Shown one piece after another: positions 34,885 through 43,075 of a DNA stretch of 54,557 nucleotides. The stretch spans positions 1 through 54,557 of the forward strand of contig JBGTIS010000042.1 in assembly GCA_041745535.1 (NCBI GenBank), read 5' to 3'. Origin of the DNA: JBGTIS01 sp041745535. Its GTDB lineage: Bacteria > Bacteroidota > Bacteroidia > Cytophagales > Cyclobacteriaceae. The notes beneath the pieces were generated by a model. The model was not told the origin of the DNA and ran no database searches. It worked only from the letters and a program-made list of their open reading frames with translations. Made by a program: the position numbers and the translations under genes. The stretch's first letter is position 1. Each line of letters begins with the position of its first letter.

Positions 34885-35376
34885 TTATTTCTTTTTTTTG
34901 GTTATGCCTGTAATCAACAGCGACATGCCCCCGCCCAACAAAACCCATTGCAGCAGCAACCATCGGTTTAATTTTTCAATGCTGAAAACTTCTTCAGGAG
35001 CCAGCCAACGGACCACTCTTTCTGAAAACTCCTCATCTGCTTCAATTTGGTCGAGCCAGTCCCACAGATCCCTGGTGCCGCGCTCGTGCAAAGTTTCGCT
35101 TAATTCAGGATTAATTTGTGTAAACAAAATAAAAATGAATAATAAGTATATAAGTCCGGAAACGAAATTAGCAAAAAAAACAGAACCGAATAATGATCCG
35201 AATTTACGTTTTCTTTTCCAACTCCGTGCAGCATAACCGAGTATTATGAAAGTAACCGCGAATATCAGAATTTTGTTGAAAACGAATAGCACCGGCACAT
35301 TTAAATAAAAGCACAGAATACTTGTCAGTATATCGACCAATGCTATAAAGAGTCCGAATCGCAGGCTGTTACCCAT
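34885..35376 (-). CDS. DUF4199-type membrane protein
   Basis: The 163-residue protein has four predicted membrane segments (about residues 5-25, 30-48, 62-88 and 142-158) with a soluble acidic loop (WDWLDQIEADEEFSERVVRW) before the last. This and the Bacteroidota operon setting fit DUF4199; direct sequence marks are weak. It lies 12 bases after another protein of the same build and probably arose by duplication. Function unknown. Confidence 0.65.
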   Translation of the reverse strand: MGNSLRFGLFIALVDILTSILCFYLNVPVLFVFNKILIFAVTFIILGYAARSWKRKRKFGSLFGSVFFANFVSGLIYLLFIFILFTQINPELSETLHERGTRDLWDWLDQIEADEEFSERVVRWLAPEEVFSIEKLNRWLLLQWVLLGGGMSLLITGITKKKK

Positions 35377-35388
35377 CCCTAAATAAAG

Positions 35389-35937
35389 CTATTTTGGGGT
35401 TCTTCGCATAATAATCGTTAATATTAAAATTACGGGAAAAATAAATAACAGCATTTTCAGATAATCAAGGGACATATCGAAAGGTGATATGGCTGGAATA
35501 CTATTAAGTTGTTCACGAAACCAGCGTTCACCAAATTCACTGATGTAATAGGCTTTGTTCTGGTTCACCACAGTCAGCCGTTCCTGAATAAAATTATGGA
35601 GAGGTTCAGGATTTATAAATGTAAGAAAAAAATAGACAAACGAGCCCCAGCAGGTAGCCATGACAAAAAATGTGGAGATGCCCACCGACATACCCTGCCA
35701 GTAATGCAAAACGCCATTGTTGCGATTATCTTTAAAATCTTTAATGCTGAAAAACACAAAAAACAAAACCAGTATGGCATCAAAAAATTTATTGGTTACC
35801 AGTTGGTTCATACCTACCACATACCACAATACCAGAAAAAGAATGATAGCCAATAGCCCGCCCGATAAGCCATACAGGCCCGAAACATAAAAAATAGGAT
35901 TTGATTTCAACCGTTGCGCGAATGCTGACTGCTTCAA
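35389..35937 (-). CDS. DUF4199 domain membrane protein
   Basis: The 182-residue protein has four membrane segments: GLSGGLLAIILFLVLWYVVG, FDAILVLFFVFFSI, VGISTFFVMATCWGSFVYFF and LLFIFPVILILTIIM. The motif FFSIKDFKDNRNNGVLHYWQ after span 2 is the typical DUF4199 stretch. The family is almost limited to Bacteroidota and often lies beside glycosyltransferases and dihydroorotase genes, as here. No biochemical role is known. Confidence 0.78.
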   Translation of the reverse strand: MKQSAFAQRLKSNPIFYVSGLYGLSGGLLAIILFLVLWYVVGMNQLVTNKFFDAILVLFFVFFSIKDFKDNRNNGVLHYWQGMSVGISTFFVMATCWGSFVYFFLTFINPEPLHNFIQERLTVVNQNKAYYISEFGERWFREQLNSIPAISPFDMSLDYLKMLLFIFPVILILTIIMRRTPK

Positions 35938-36006
35938 TACCAGTTTTCGTTTAAAAGAATATATGTTCTGTGATTTGGGACTAATTATTTATCGTTATCT
36001 CAAAAA

Positions 36007-37329
36007 TTAATGAGTTTGGGGCTGATGCAAATCATGGTGCATCCAATATTGTTTACGGTTCATTACCCCAAGCACCTTTCCGGTAAGTTCTGTGCCAAAT
36101 AAGGGAGAATTAACAGATTTAGAAAAATTACTGGTACGATCAAATTTCCATGGTTCGTCGGGCGAAAACAAGGTGAGGTTAGCGGTAGCACCTTTTGCTA
36201 ACTCAGGAATCGCCATCCCCAGCAATTGCCTGGGGGCTATGGATATTTTCTCTATCAGATGCTCCAGACTCAGGTTTTTTCCTGATAAACTTTTAAGAAT
36301 GGGGAAAACGGTTTGTAAGCCGATGACTCCAAATTCCGCCAGATCAAATTCGCACTTTTTACTTTCTTCATCGTGGGGCGAATGGCTGGAAACGATGGCA
36401 TCGATGGTGCCATTGGCTAAGCCTGCGAGCAAAGCCTCGCGGTGGTTCCGGTCGCGCAGTGGCGGATTAACCTTATAATTGGTATCGAAGCCAGCCAGTG
36501 CGGTATCTTCAAAAAACAATTGATGTGCCGCTACATCGCAGGTTACGAGCAAACCATTTTTTTTGGCCACTCTGATCAGGTTTACAGCTTCCAAAGTGGA
36601 AATAGTACTGATGTGCAGCCTGGGCCGGTACGCAAACCACAAGTCGTTTACATAAGCCAGTAATTTCAAATCTCTTTCTACCATCATTGCTTCGGCCAGG
36701 GCGGGCATACCACTTACGCCCATCATGGTACTTTGCAACCCTTCGTGCATGGTGCCAAAAGCATTCAAATATTTATCCTCGGGTTTGTTGATGAGCAACC
36801 CATTAAATTTGCGCATGTATTGCAGGGCTTTGAGCATCACCTGGGTGTTCCACAAAGGGTGATCGCCATCTGAAAAAGCGATTGCCCCAGCCTGGTTCAG
36901 GTCAATCATTTCGGTCAGTTCATCCCCTTTAACATCTTTGGTTACCGCCGCGACAGGGTGTAATACTACCGGCGAATCAGTGAATTGTTTTAGATACCGT
37001 ACATCGTTTTTTGTCTGAATTACCGGCTGTGTATTGGGCAGCAGGGCCACTTCAGTAAATCCGCCGGCGGCGGCTGCCTGAGCACCACTTTCCAGGTCTT
37101 CTTTATGTTCCAGGCCCGGATCGCAAAAATTAGCTCTCAAATCGAACCATCCTATGGAAACATAATAATCAGCACAATCTATTGTATCCCATTCACCTGC
37201 TTCTTCCTGAAAACTGCCCCCTTCTTCCAATACGGTAATAATGCCATTTTTAATACCAAGGTCAGCTTTTTTTCCATGCCAGGGCGAGGTTTTGCGCAGC
37301 ACATTGACAGACTTTAATAAAATATTCAT
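36007..37329 (-). CDS. Dihydroorotase homologue lacking the metal-binding HxH
   Basis: The 440-residue protein has the amidohydrolase barrel of class I dihydroorotases: SGAQAAAAGGFTEVALLPNT, TCDVAAHQLFF and NPPLRDRNHREALLAGLANG. However, the first metal motif, normally GxxDxHxHxREPG, reads GWFDLRANFCDPGLEHKED, with R65 and N67 where the two His should be. The late motif DxHAPH reads SSHSPH, so the catalytic Asp is Ser. It therefore resembles the inactive PyrC-prime proteins that serve as structural partners of aspartate transcarbamoylase. No pyrB is nearby. It is in an operon, 1 base after the BatA-type gene. Confidence 0.85.
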   Translation of the reverse strand: MNILLKSVNVLRKTSPWHGKKADLGIKNGIITVLEEGGSFQEEAGEWDTIDCADYYVSIGWFDLRANFCDPGLEHKEDLESGAQAAAAGGFTEVALLPNTQPVIQTKNDVRYLKQFTDSPVVLHPVAAVTKDVKGDELTEMIDLNQAGAIAFSDGDHPLWNTQVMLKALQYMRKFNGLLINKPEDKYLNAFGTMHEGLQSTMMGVSGMPALAEAMMVERDLKLLAYVNDLWFAYRPRLHISTISTLEAVNLIRVAKKNGLLVTCDVAAHQLFFEDTALAGFDTNYKVNPPLRDRNHREALLAGLANGTIDAIVSSHSPHDEESKKCEFDLAEFGVIGLQTVFPILKSLSGKNLSLEHLIEKISIAPRQLLGMAIPELAKGATANLTLFSPDEPWKFDRTSNFSKSVNSPLFGTELTGKVLGVMNRKQYWMHHDLHQPQTH

Positions 37330-37330
37330 G

Positions 37331-39505
37331 TTATAAAAATCTGATTAATAAAATTTCGGTTAAAAGGAATAATAATGCCAGCATTAGTGCGTATTTCCAC
37401 AAGGCCAGGCTATTTTGTTCGGTTTCCAGCGTTTTTGAGAATGTATCTACGTCAGCGGCATCAAATATCCTGATGTTAGGCCTGTTTTCAAATATAGCAG
37501 TCAGTTCCTCCTCCGAATATTGCGCAATCAGCGATTCTCTTTTGCTATAATCAAAGGCCAGTTGCTGCAGGGTGGTGGTATCCTGTGCATTGCTCCCACC
37601 CTCCGCGGATACTTTTAACTGATAAAACCCGGTTTTTAGTAAATCCTGCGGTACTTCCAGCAATAACCGGTTGCCTACGGTACGCTGAATGGGTATAATT
37701 TTCTGGGTGCCCTGTTGCATTTCATAAATAAGGGGCGTGCTGTTATCAGGATCGAGCAAATCCGCACCAACTCCCAAATCGGTGGTGTTGAGTTCCAGGG
37801 TGGTTTCATTTACCTGGTAATACAATTTTTTATCCAGGGATTTGCTCAGCGAAGCAAGGCGGTACATCACCGGCACAAATACGGCATGCCGAAAAAGATT
37901 GGTATACGACTCGCGAATGGGTGTGCTGAACAAATAGACCTGATTTGACGAGGCCAGTGGCGTACGAATCTGAGAATTGCTGACGGCCAGCAGATAAGGC
38001 TCACCGGTTTCGTATTTCAGCAAAGCTTCCCCCCTGATGCTGGCATTCACCAGCCGGCGTGCATTGGGCATCTGGAATCTTTCATTCTCGCTTTCAAACA
38101 TGTCGGTAAAAAACGGGTTGGCGAGGTCCAGGTTAGCGAGCGGAACCGCCTGCAGGCCTATGTCGTTCTGTACGGTATCGTTTACCTGTACAATGTTATT
38201 CTGAAAGGCTCCGGTTCCTAATACATTCTGAAAAAAAGAAAGGTCGCCGGAAACAGGTGGAATAAAAATTACATGGCCACCATTTTCGAGAAAATCCTGA
38301 ATATAAGGAATAATGGCGCCTTGTATGCCGCCAGATGGAATCTCATTGAATATCAACAGATTTGCCGTAGCAATCTGGCTGTAATCCATGTTATCGATGC
38401 TGTAAGAAGAAAAATTAAAAACCTCCTGGTTGGCATATACACTACCGATGGTAGTTTTTCTTCCATTACTTCCTAAATTTCCTGACCTGATTTCCATTAC
38501 GTTGATTTTCTCACCCAGGTTGAGGGTAAAATAAAAATCGTTGTCGAACGTAACCGGATAATCTTCAAAAACAAGCTGGCATTGGTTGCTGTTTGCCAGG
38601 GGGAAATTAAGGTTAAAATTAACCTTACTGGTACTGTTGGCAGCGATATTGGCGCTGGCATTGGCTACCTGTTGCCCGTTAATGATCAAACGGACAATCA
38701 TATCTTCTACCGGATCAGCACCATCGTTTCGCATGGTAATCTGCAGTTCGTTTCTTCCATCGGCCAGCATGAAAGGATTGACCAGGTAAATAGAATCCAC
38801 AAATACATTGGATTGATAGGATGAGCTGATGGGAATGATATTGATTTGTAAACTGGAATCAGTTTCCACATTACTCAAATTTCCCGCGGTAGATTTCTGG
38901 AAATCGGAAATCCAATATACATCGGGCATTACCTCTGAAGATGCGCCTACCACATTCTGAAAATCATTTAGAATTTTACTGTTTACCTCCTGTATTTCGC
39001 GGAAAGCGCCACTTAACCGCAATTCTGTAACAAAATCCTGTAATTCATTTTTGCTCTTAGGTACCCTGGAAAAAGAACCAAAATCGTTGGTTAATAATTT
39101 ATACTGTGTGTTTTGCGGATACAGGTTGGTAATTTCCGTGATGTACTTAATTCCCAGGTCAATCCCCCTGGAATTAGAAGCTAGTTCAGAAGACATGCTT
39201 TGGGAGTTATCCAAATAGACATATACCGTACGTTCGCTATTGGCAGTTCCGGCATTTTGATTGGTACCTGGGATAAAAGGCTGGGCAAAGGTTGCTACCA
39301 GAAAGAAAATAAAAAGCAGGCGGGCCAATAAAATCAGCAGGTGCTTAACTTTCAGTTTGGAGGTAGTGGTTTCTTTTACATTTTTAAGAAATTGATTATT
39401 ACTGAAGTAAATCTTCCTCGTTCTCCTGAAATTAAAGAGATGAATGATAATGGGGATACCAAGCGCGAAAAGTCCAAAAAGAAACTGAGGATAAACAAAA
39501 TTCAT
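37331..39505 (-). CDS. BatA/vWA-type membrane protein
   Basis: The 724-residue protein starts MNFVYPQFLFGLFALGIPII and has the BatA N-terminal module (IIHLFNFRRTRKIYFSNNQF) with two membrane spans in the first 80 residues. A von Willebrand A-like domain follows (VYVYLDNSQSMSSELASNSR, a MIDAS-like DxSxS), then a large beta-rich periplasmic part, and a final membrane span (ALWKYALMLALLFLLTEILL). Such proteins are typical for Bacteroidota and relate to the aerotolerance Bat proteins. No MoxR or other bat gene is adjacent. It heads the dihydroorotase/DUF4199/glycosyltransferase operon. Confidence 0.85.
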   Translation of the reverse strand: MNFVYPQFLFGLFALGIPIIIHLFNFRRTRKIYFSNNQFLKNVKETTTSKLKVKHLLILLARLLFIFFLVATFAQPFIPGTNQNAGTANSERTVYVYLDNSQSMSSELASNSRGIDLGIKYITEITNLYPQNTQYKLLTNDFGSFSRVPKSKNELQDFVTELRLSGAFREIQEVNSKILNDFQNVVGASSEVMPDVYWISDFQKSTAGNLSNVETDSSLQINIIPISSSYQSNVFVDSIYLVNPFMLADGRNELQITMRNDGADPVEDMIVRLIINGQQVANASANIAANSTSKVNFNLNFPLANSNQCQLVFEDYPVTFDNDFYFTLNLGEKINVMEIRSGNLGSNGRKTTIGSVYANQEVFNFSSYSIDNMDYSQIATANLLIFNEIPSGGIQGAIIPYIQDFLENGGHVIFIPPVSGDLSFFQNVLGTGAFQNNIVQVNDTVQNDIGLQAVPLANLDLANPFFTDMFESENERFQMPNARRLVNASIRGEALLKYETGEPYLLAVSNSQIRTPLASSNQVYLFSTPIRESYTNLFRHAVFVPVMYRLASLSKSLDKKLYYQVNETTLELNTTDLGVGADLLDPDNSTPLIYEMQQGTQKIIPIQRTVGNRLLLEVPQDLLKTGFYQLKVSAEGGSNAQDTTTLQQLAFDYSKRESLIAQYSEEELTAIFENRPNIRIFDAADVDTFSKTLETEQNSLALWKYALMLALLFLLTEILLIRFL

Positions 39506-39597
39506 TACCTGTAAAACTACTAAAACTTATGTGAAAGTAAATGAATAAAAAATATTGACTGTAAAAATAACCGGGTATTACTAAAAATCGAATAAAT

Positions 39598-40080
39598 CTA
39601 ATCAAAAAACAGATATTTATCGGCTAATTCCCGAAAACAGGCTTCTCCACCATTGCGCTGGGTTACTACATGCGCGATTTGCTTTACCGCATCGGCAGCA
39701 TCGGCGGGGCAGGCTGCCAGACCTACTTTTCGCATAATTTCCACATCACTCAGGTCATCCCCCATAAACAGGACCTGCCGCATGGCTAAACCCAGTTCGG
39801 CAAGCCACGATTCCAGAATTTGTGTCTTGGGTTCATCGCCAACATATACATACTGTATGTTTAAATTTTCTGCCCTTCGGTAAATGGCCTTTTGACTTTT
39901 ACTGCCACTGATAATGCCAAATTTGATTCCCTTTTTTTGTAACCGGGTAATGGCCATCCCATCTTTTACGTGAAATTTTTTAAACTCCTCACCCGAATCG
40001 GTAATATAAATACCGCCGTCGGTAAGGGTACCGTCTACGTCGAATACAATAAATTTGATAGCGGAAAAATCTAAATTCAT
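39598..40080 (-). CDS. kdsC: 3-deoxy-D-manno-octulosonate 8-phosphate phosphatase
   Basis: The 160-residue capless HAD phosphatase has IKFIVFDVDGTLTDGGIYIT with both aspartates, KKFHVKDGMAITRLQKKGI typical for KdsC, ISGSKSQ for motif II and FMGDDLSDVEIMRKVGL for motif IV. It removes phosphate from Kdo 8-phosphate. The ATG overlaps the kdsA stop by 4 bases (ATGA), so both are translated together. It is the last gene of the Kdo operon. Confidence 0.95.
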   Translation of the reverse strand: MNLDFSAIKFIVFDVDGTLTDGGIYITDSGEEFKKFHVKDGMAITRLQKKGIKFGIISGSKSQKAIYRRAENLNIQYVYVGDEPKTQILESWLAELGLAMRQVLFMGDDLSDVEIMRKVGLAACPADAADAVKQIAHVVTQRNGGEACFRELADKYLFFD

Positions 40081-40883
40081 GATAGCCGGGTTACTTCTTT
40101 AATTCGAATACAATTGGAAAGTATGTTTTCAAAATCCTGCAACCGCACCATGTTCGGTCCGTCCGACAAGGCTTCCTCAGGCTGGTGATGCACCTCGAAG
40201 AAGAAACCGTCAACACCCACAGCGGCGGCGGCGGCACTGATGTAGGGCGCGAACTCCCGGTTTCCACCACTTTTTCCGCCCAGTCCACCCGGCTTTTGGG
40301 TTGAATGGGTTACATCCATTACCACCGGATACCCAAATGATTTCATTTCTATGATATTCCGGAAGTCTACCACCAGATTGGCATAGCCAAAACTATTTCC
40401 CCTTTCCGTTAAGATAATCCGCGAGTTGCCGGTAGATTCCACTTTTTGGGCCGGATAGATCATATCAGTTCCCGAAAGAAACTGTCCTTTTTTGATATTG
40501 ACGATCCGCCCTGTTTTTCCACAGGCTACCAGCAGGTCGGTTTGCCTGGATAAAAAAGCCGGAATTTGCAAAATATCGATTACATCGGCGGCAGCGGCAA
40601 CCTGATAGGTTTCGTGAATGTCGGTAGTTACCGGCAGATTAAATTCCTTTTTAACTTTCTCCAGAATCCGCAGCCCTTCTTCCAGCCCGGGTCCGCGGTA
40701 CGAATCAACCGAAGTACGGTTGGCCTTGTCGAAAGAAGCTTTGAATATATAAGTAACCTGGAGCTTTTCGCATATTTTGGCAATGGCTTCCGCCAGATGT
40801 AAAACCACTGCCTCGCTTTCGATGACACAGGGTCCGCTGATGAGGAAGGTGCCTTCTTTAATTTTTTGATAAAGATCATTCAT
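40077..40883 (-). CDS. kdsA: 3-deoxy-8-phosphooctulonate synthase
   Basis: The 268-residue TIM-barrel enzyme shows FLISGPCVIESEAVVLHLAE, the KdsA loop FKASFDKANRTSVDSYRGPG, TDIHETYQ, LQIPAFLSRQTDLLVA and DVTHSTQKPGG, ending with FFFEVHHQPEEALSDGPNM. It condenses phosphoenolpyruvate with arabinose 5-phosphate to Kdo 8-phosphate. The sequence MDVTHS has no Cys or Asn clue visible enough to decide metal dependence. Its start shares one base with the kdsB stop. Confidence 0.96.
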   Translation of the reverse strand: MNDLYQKIKEGTFLISGPCVIESEAVVLHLAEAIAKICEKLQVTYIFKASFDKANRTSVDSYRGPGLEEGLRILEKVKKEFNLPVTTDIHETYQVAAAADVIDILQIPAFLSRQTDLLVACGKTGRIVNIKKGQFLSGTDMIYPAQKVESTGNSRIILTERGNSFGYANLVVDFRNIIEMKSFGYPVVMDVTHSTQKPGGLGGKSGGNREFAPYISAAAAAVGVDGFFFEVHHQPEEALSDGPNMVRLQDFENILSNCIRIKEVTRLS

Positions 40884-41677
40884 TATTTTTCAACTTCAGT
40901 ATAAAATTGTGCTGCCATTTGCCTGGCTTTCTCCAAATCTTCCGGCGTATCGATGCCTAACCCAGGCTGATCGGTTTCCAATACGCCAATGGAGTACCCC
41001 TGTTCCAGTACTCTTAATTGTTCTAATTTCTCTGTTTTTTCCAAATATGTTTGTGAAAGTTTCGCATATTGCCTTAAAAAATCACGTTTATACCCATATA
41101 TCCCAAAATGCCGGTATGCTTTGAAGTCGGCTGGCAGGGTAGTCGCATGTTTTAAATCAACATCACGGGGAAAAGGCAGGGGCGATCTGGAAAAGTACAT
41201 GGCGTTACCCCGTTCGTTTACCACCACCTTAACGATGTTGGGATTCAGGAAATCCTCCACTTTTTCAATTCTGGAAATAATAGTAGCCATATCCATGGGG
41301 GCCATATCCATAGATGAACCTGACAGCCGTTCTGCCAGGCGTTCAATTATTCCAGGATCAATAAATGGTTCATCACCCTGCACATTGATAATGATGTCAG
41401 CTTCAATATGGGTGATTGCCTCGGCAATGCGGTCGGTACCCGACTGGTGATTGGGACTGGTAAGGATTACATTCTCTGTAAAGCGTGTACAAATTCCTTT
41501 AATTTCCTCACTATCGGTAGCGATATATACCGCACTGATATTTGCTGCCTGCAAAGCCTGTTCAAACACCCGCTGTACAATGGGCTTGCCACCCAAATCA
41601 AGGATAACTTTATTCGGAAGCCTTGCTGAAGTTAACCGTGCAGGAATTACTACTACTTTTTTAATCGTATTTTTCAT
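40883..41677 (-). CDS. kdsB: 3-deoxy-manno-octulosonate cytidylyltransferase
   Basis: The 264-residue protein begins VVVIPARLTSARLPNKVILD, the CMP-Kdo synthetase nucleotide loop, and has IIINVQGDEPFIDPGIIERL, MYFSRSPLPFPRD and FGIYGYKRDFLRQYAKL. It activates Kdo as CMP-Kdo for transfer to lipid A. It is followed without a gap by kdsA and preceded by kdsD with a 116-base spacer containing short tandem repeats. Confidence 0.96.
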   Translation of the reverse strand: MKNTIKKVVVIPARLTSARLPNKVILDLGGKPIVQRVFEQALQAANISAVYIATDSEEIKGICTRFTENVILTSPNHQSGTDRIAEAITHIEADIIINVQGDEPFIDPGIIERLAERLSGSSMDMAPMDMATIISRIEKVEDFLNPNIVKVVVNERGNAMYFSRSPLPFPRDVDLKHATTLPADFKAYRHFGIYGYKRDFLRQYAKLSQTYLEKTEKLEQLRVLEQGYSIGVLETDQPGLGIDTPEDLEKARQMAAQFYTEVEK

Positions 41678-41721
41678 TTATTATTAAGAATATGCTGCTT
41701 TTTTTAAAGTCATAAGTTAGA

Positions 41722-41793
41722 TGCCGGAAGCCCGAAGTCAGAAGTAAATAACTTCCGTCTTCTCACTTCTCACTTCCCACTTCCCACTTCCCA
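41722..41793. repeat. Heptamer tandem repeat with imperfect hairpin in the kdsD-kdsB spacer
   Basis: Five head-to-tail 7-mers (CTTCTCA twice, CTTCCCA three times, 41759-41793) abut the kdsD stop codon directly. A sixth, degenerate unit lies at 41752-41758. A complementary purine-rich segment (41724-41745, with GGAAGCCCGAAGTCAGAAGT) precedes them, so the transcript can fold into an imperfect hairpin within the operon. Such short repeats are prone to copy-number change. Confidence 0.8.
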
Positions 41794-42738
41794 CTACACA
41801 ATATCGTAAATCTGCACAATACCAACCAGTTGGCCCGCTTTTGCCACCAGCAGTGAATTAATTTTATACTGATTCATAAGTTTCTCAGCTTCGGTTAGTT
41901 TAGTATCTACACTTATTGTTTTAGGTAATTTGGTAGGAAAATCTTTGGCGGTTAAAGAAAAAAAAGCCTCTTCCTGATTCTCCATAGCCCTGCGGATATC
42001 TCCATCGGTAATAACTCCTTGAATACCATTATTTTTATCCACCACCACGGCCAGCCCTAACCTGTGGTTACTAATGATATGAATAATTTCTTTCACCCCG
42101 GTTTCCATCTGTACCTGGGGCAAATTTTCCTTCCGCATAATTTCTTCCACCACACTGAGCAGCCGCTTGCCCAGCGAACCTCCCGGATGAAACCGCGCGA
42201 AATTCTCCGGCCTGAAACCCCGTACTTTCATCAGGGTAATGGCCAGTGCATCGCCCATGGCCAGGCAGGCAATGGATGAGGCTGTGGGCGTAAGGTTATA
42301 TGGACAGGCTTCTTTTTCTACAAATATATCCAGGTGCGCATCGGCATTTTTAGCCAGCCGGGATTTCTGATTCCCCGTCATGGCAATAATGACGTTCCGG
42401 TTTTCTTTTAAAAAAGGAATAAGTTTCAGAATTTCATCCGTTTCACCCGAATAAGAAATCGCGAGAATGATATCGTGATGGTCAATCATGCCCAGGTCGC
42501 CATGATAAGCCTCACCTGGATGCATAAAAAAGCTAGGCGTGCCGGTACTGGCAAAAGTAGCGGCCAGTTTTTTACCGATTAATCCTGATTTTCCCATTCC
42601 TGAAACAATTACTTTTCCACTACCCGCCAAAATTAATTGTACTGCCTGGTCAAATTCAGCGGTTAACGCTTTTTTCAACTGTTGTAAACTCCTGGCTTCA
42701 ATGTCTATTACTTCCTTTGCAAATTCTAGAGTTCGCAT
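41794..42738 (-). CDS. kdsD: D-arabinose 5-phosphate isomerase (KpsF/GutQ family)
   Basis: The 314-residue protein has an N-terminal SIS domain (VIVSGMGKSGLIGKKLAATF, FMHPGEAYHGDLGMI, AISYSGETDEILKL) and two C-terminal CBS domains (about residues 195-314). It converts ribulose 5-phosphate to arabinose 5-phosphate, the first committed substrate for Kdo. Being first in the kdsD-kdsB-kdsA-kdsC operon makes the Kdo role near certain. CBS domains may bind nucleotides for control. Confidence 0.94.
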   Translation of the reverse strand: MRTLEFAKEVIDIEARSLQQLKKALTAEFDQAVQLILAGSGKVIVSGMGKSGLIGKKLAATFASTGTPSFFMHPGEAYHGDLGMIDHHDIILAISYSGETDEILKLIPFLKENRNVIIAMTGNQKSRLAKNADAHLDIFVEKEACPYNLTPTASSIACLAMGDALAITLMKVRGFRPENFARFHPGGSLGKRLLSVVEEIMRKENLPQVQMETGVKEIIHIISNHRLGLAVVVDKNNGIQGVITDGDIRRAMENQEEAFFSLTAKDFPTKLPKTISVDTKLTEAEKLMNQYKINSLLVAKAGQLVGIVQIYDIV

Positions 42739-43075
42739 ATATACTTGCTTACTGAGGTAATAATGTTGCTGAAAAGCGATGGTATTGTTACCTATTTACT
42801 AGTAATTAAAAAAGATTACCGTATTTTAAACCGAAAACAAAGTTTATTATTTTATTCTGGATATCCAGAATTTTATAGTAATAAATGAAAACGAGCTGTC
42901 AATTTGCTTTTTATTTCTAAGATATATCTATATTTTACCTTTAAAACTGGATGTTACCCATATATTTGATTTTTAAGAATTTGGGCATTTCGTTTACTTT
43001 TATTGTATTTTTTGCGGAATTCATAAACAATACCAGTTGTTTCTGGTATAAAATGTTATTCTGTAACACCACCTT
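42739..43075. other. Divergent regulatory region between kdsD and a PAS kinase
   Basis: This 337-base AT-rich gap should carry the promoters of the Kdo operon (leftward) and the PAS kinase (rightward). It includes a 16-bp palindrome and a hairpin listed separately. No coding frame is seen. Confidence 0.5.
42855..42870. promoter_or_regulatory. Perfect 16-bp palindrome
   Basis: TTCTGGATATCCAGAA is a perfect palindrome in the divergent gap. Its half-site CTGG/CCAG recurs in the hairpin at 43030-43049 (ATACCAG, 6-base loop, CTGGTAT). It could be an operator for a dimeric regulator, or a chance palindrome in AT-rich DNA. Confidence 0.35.
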
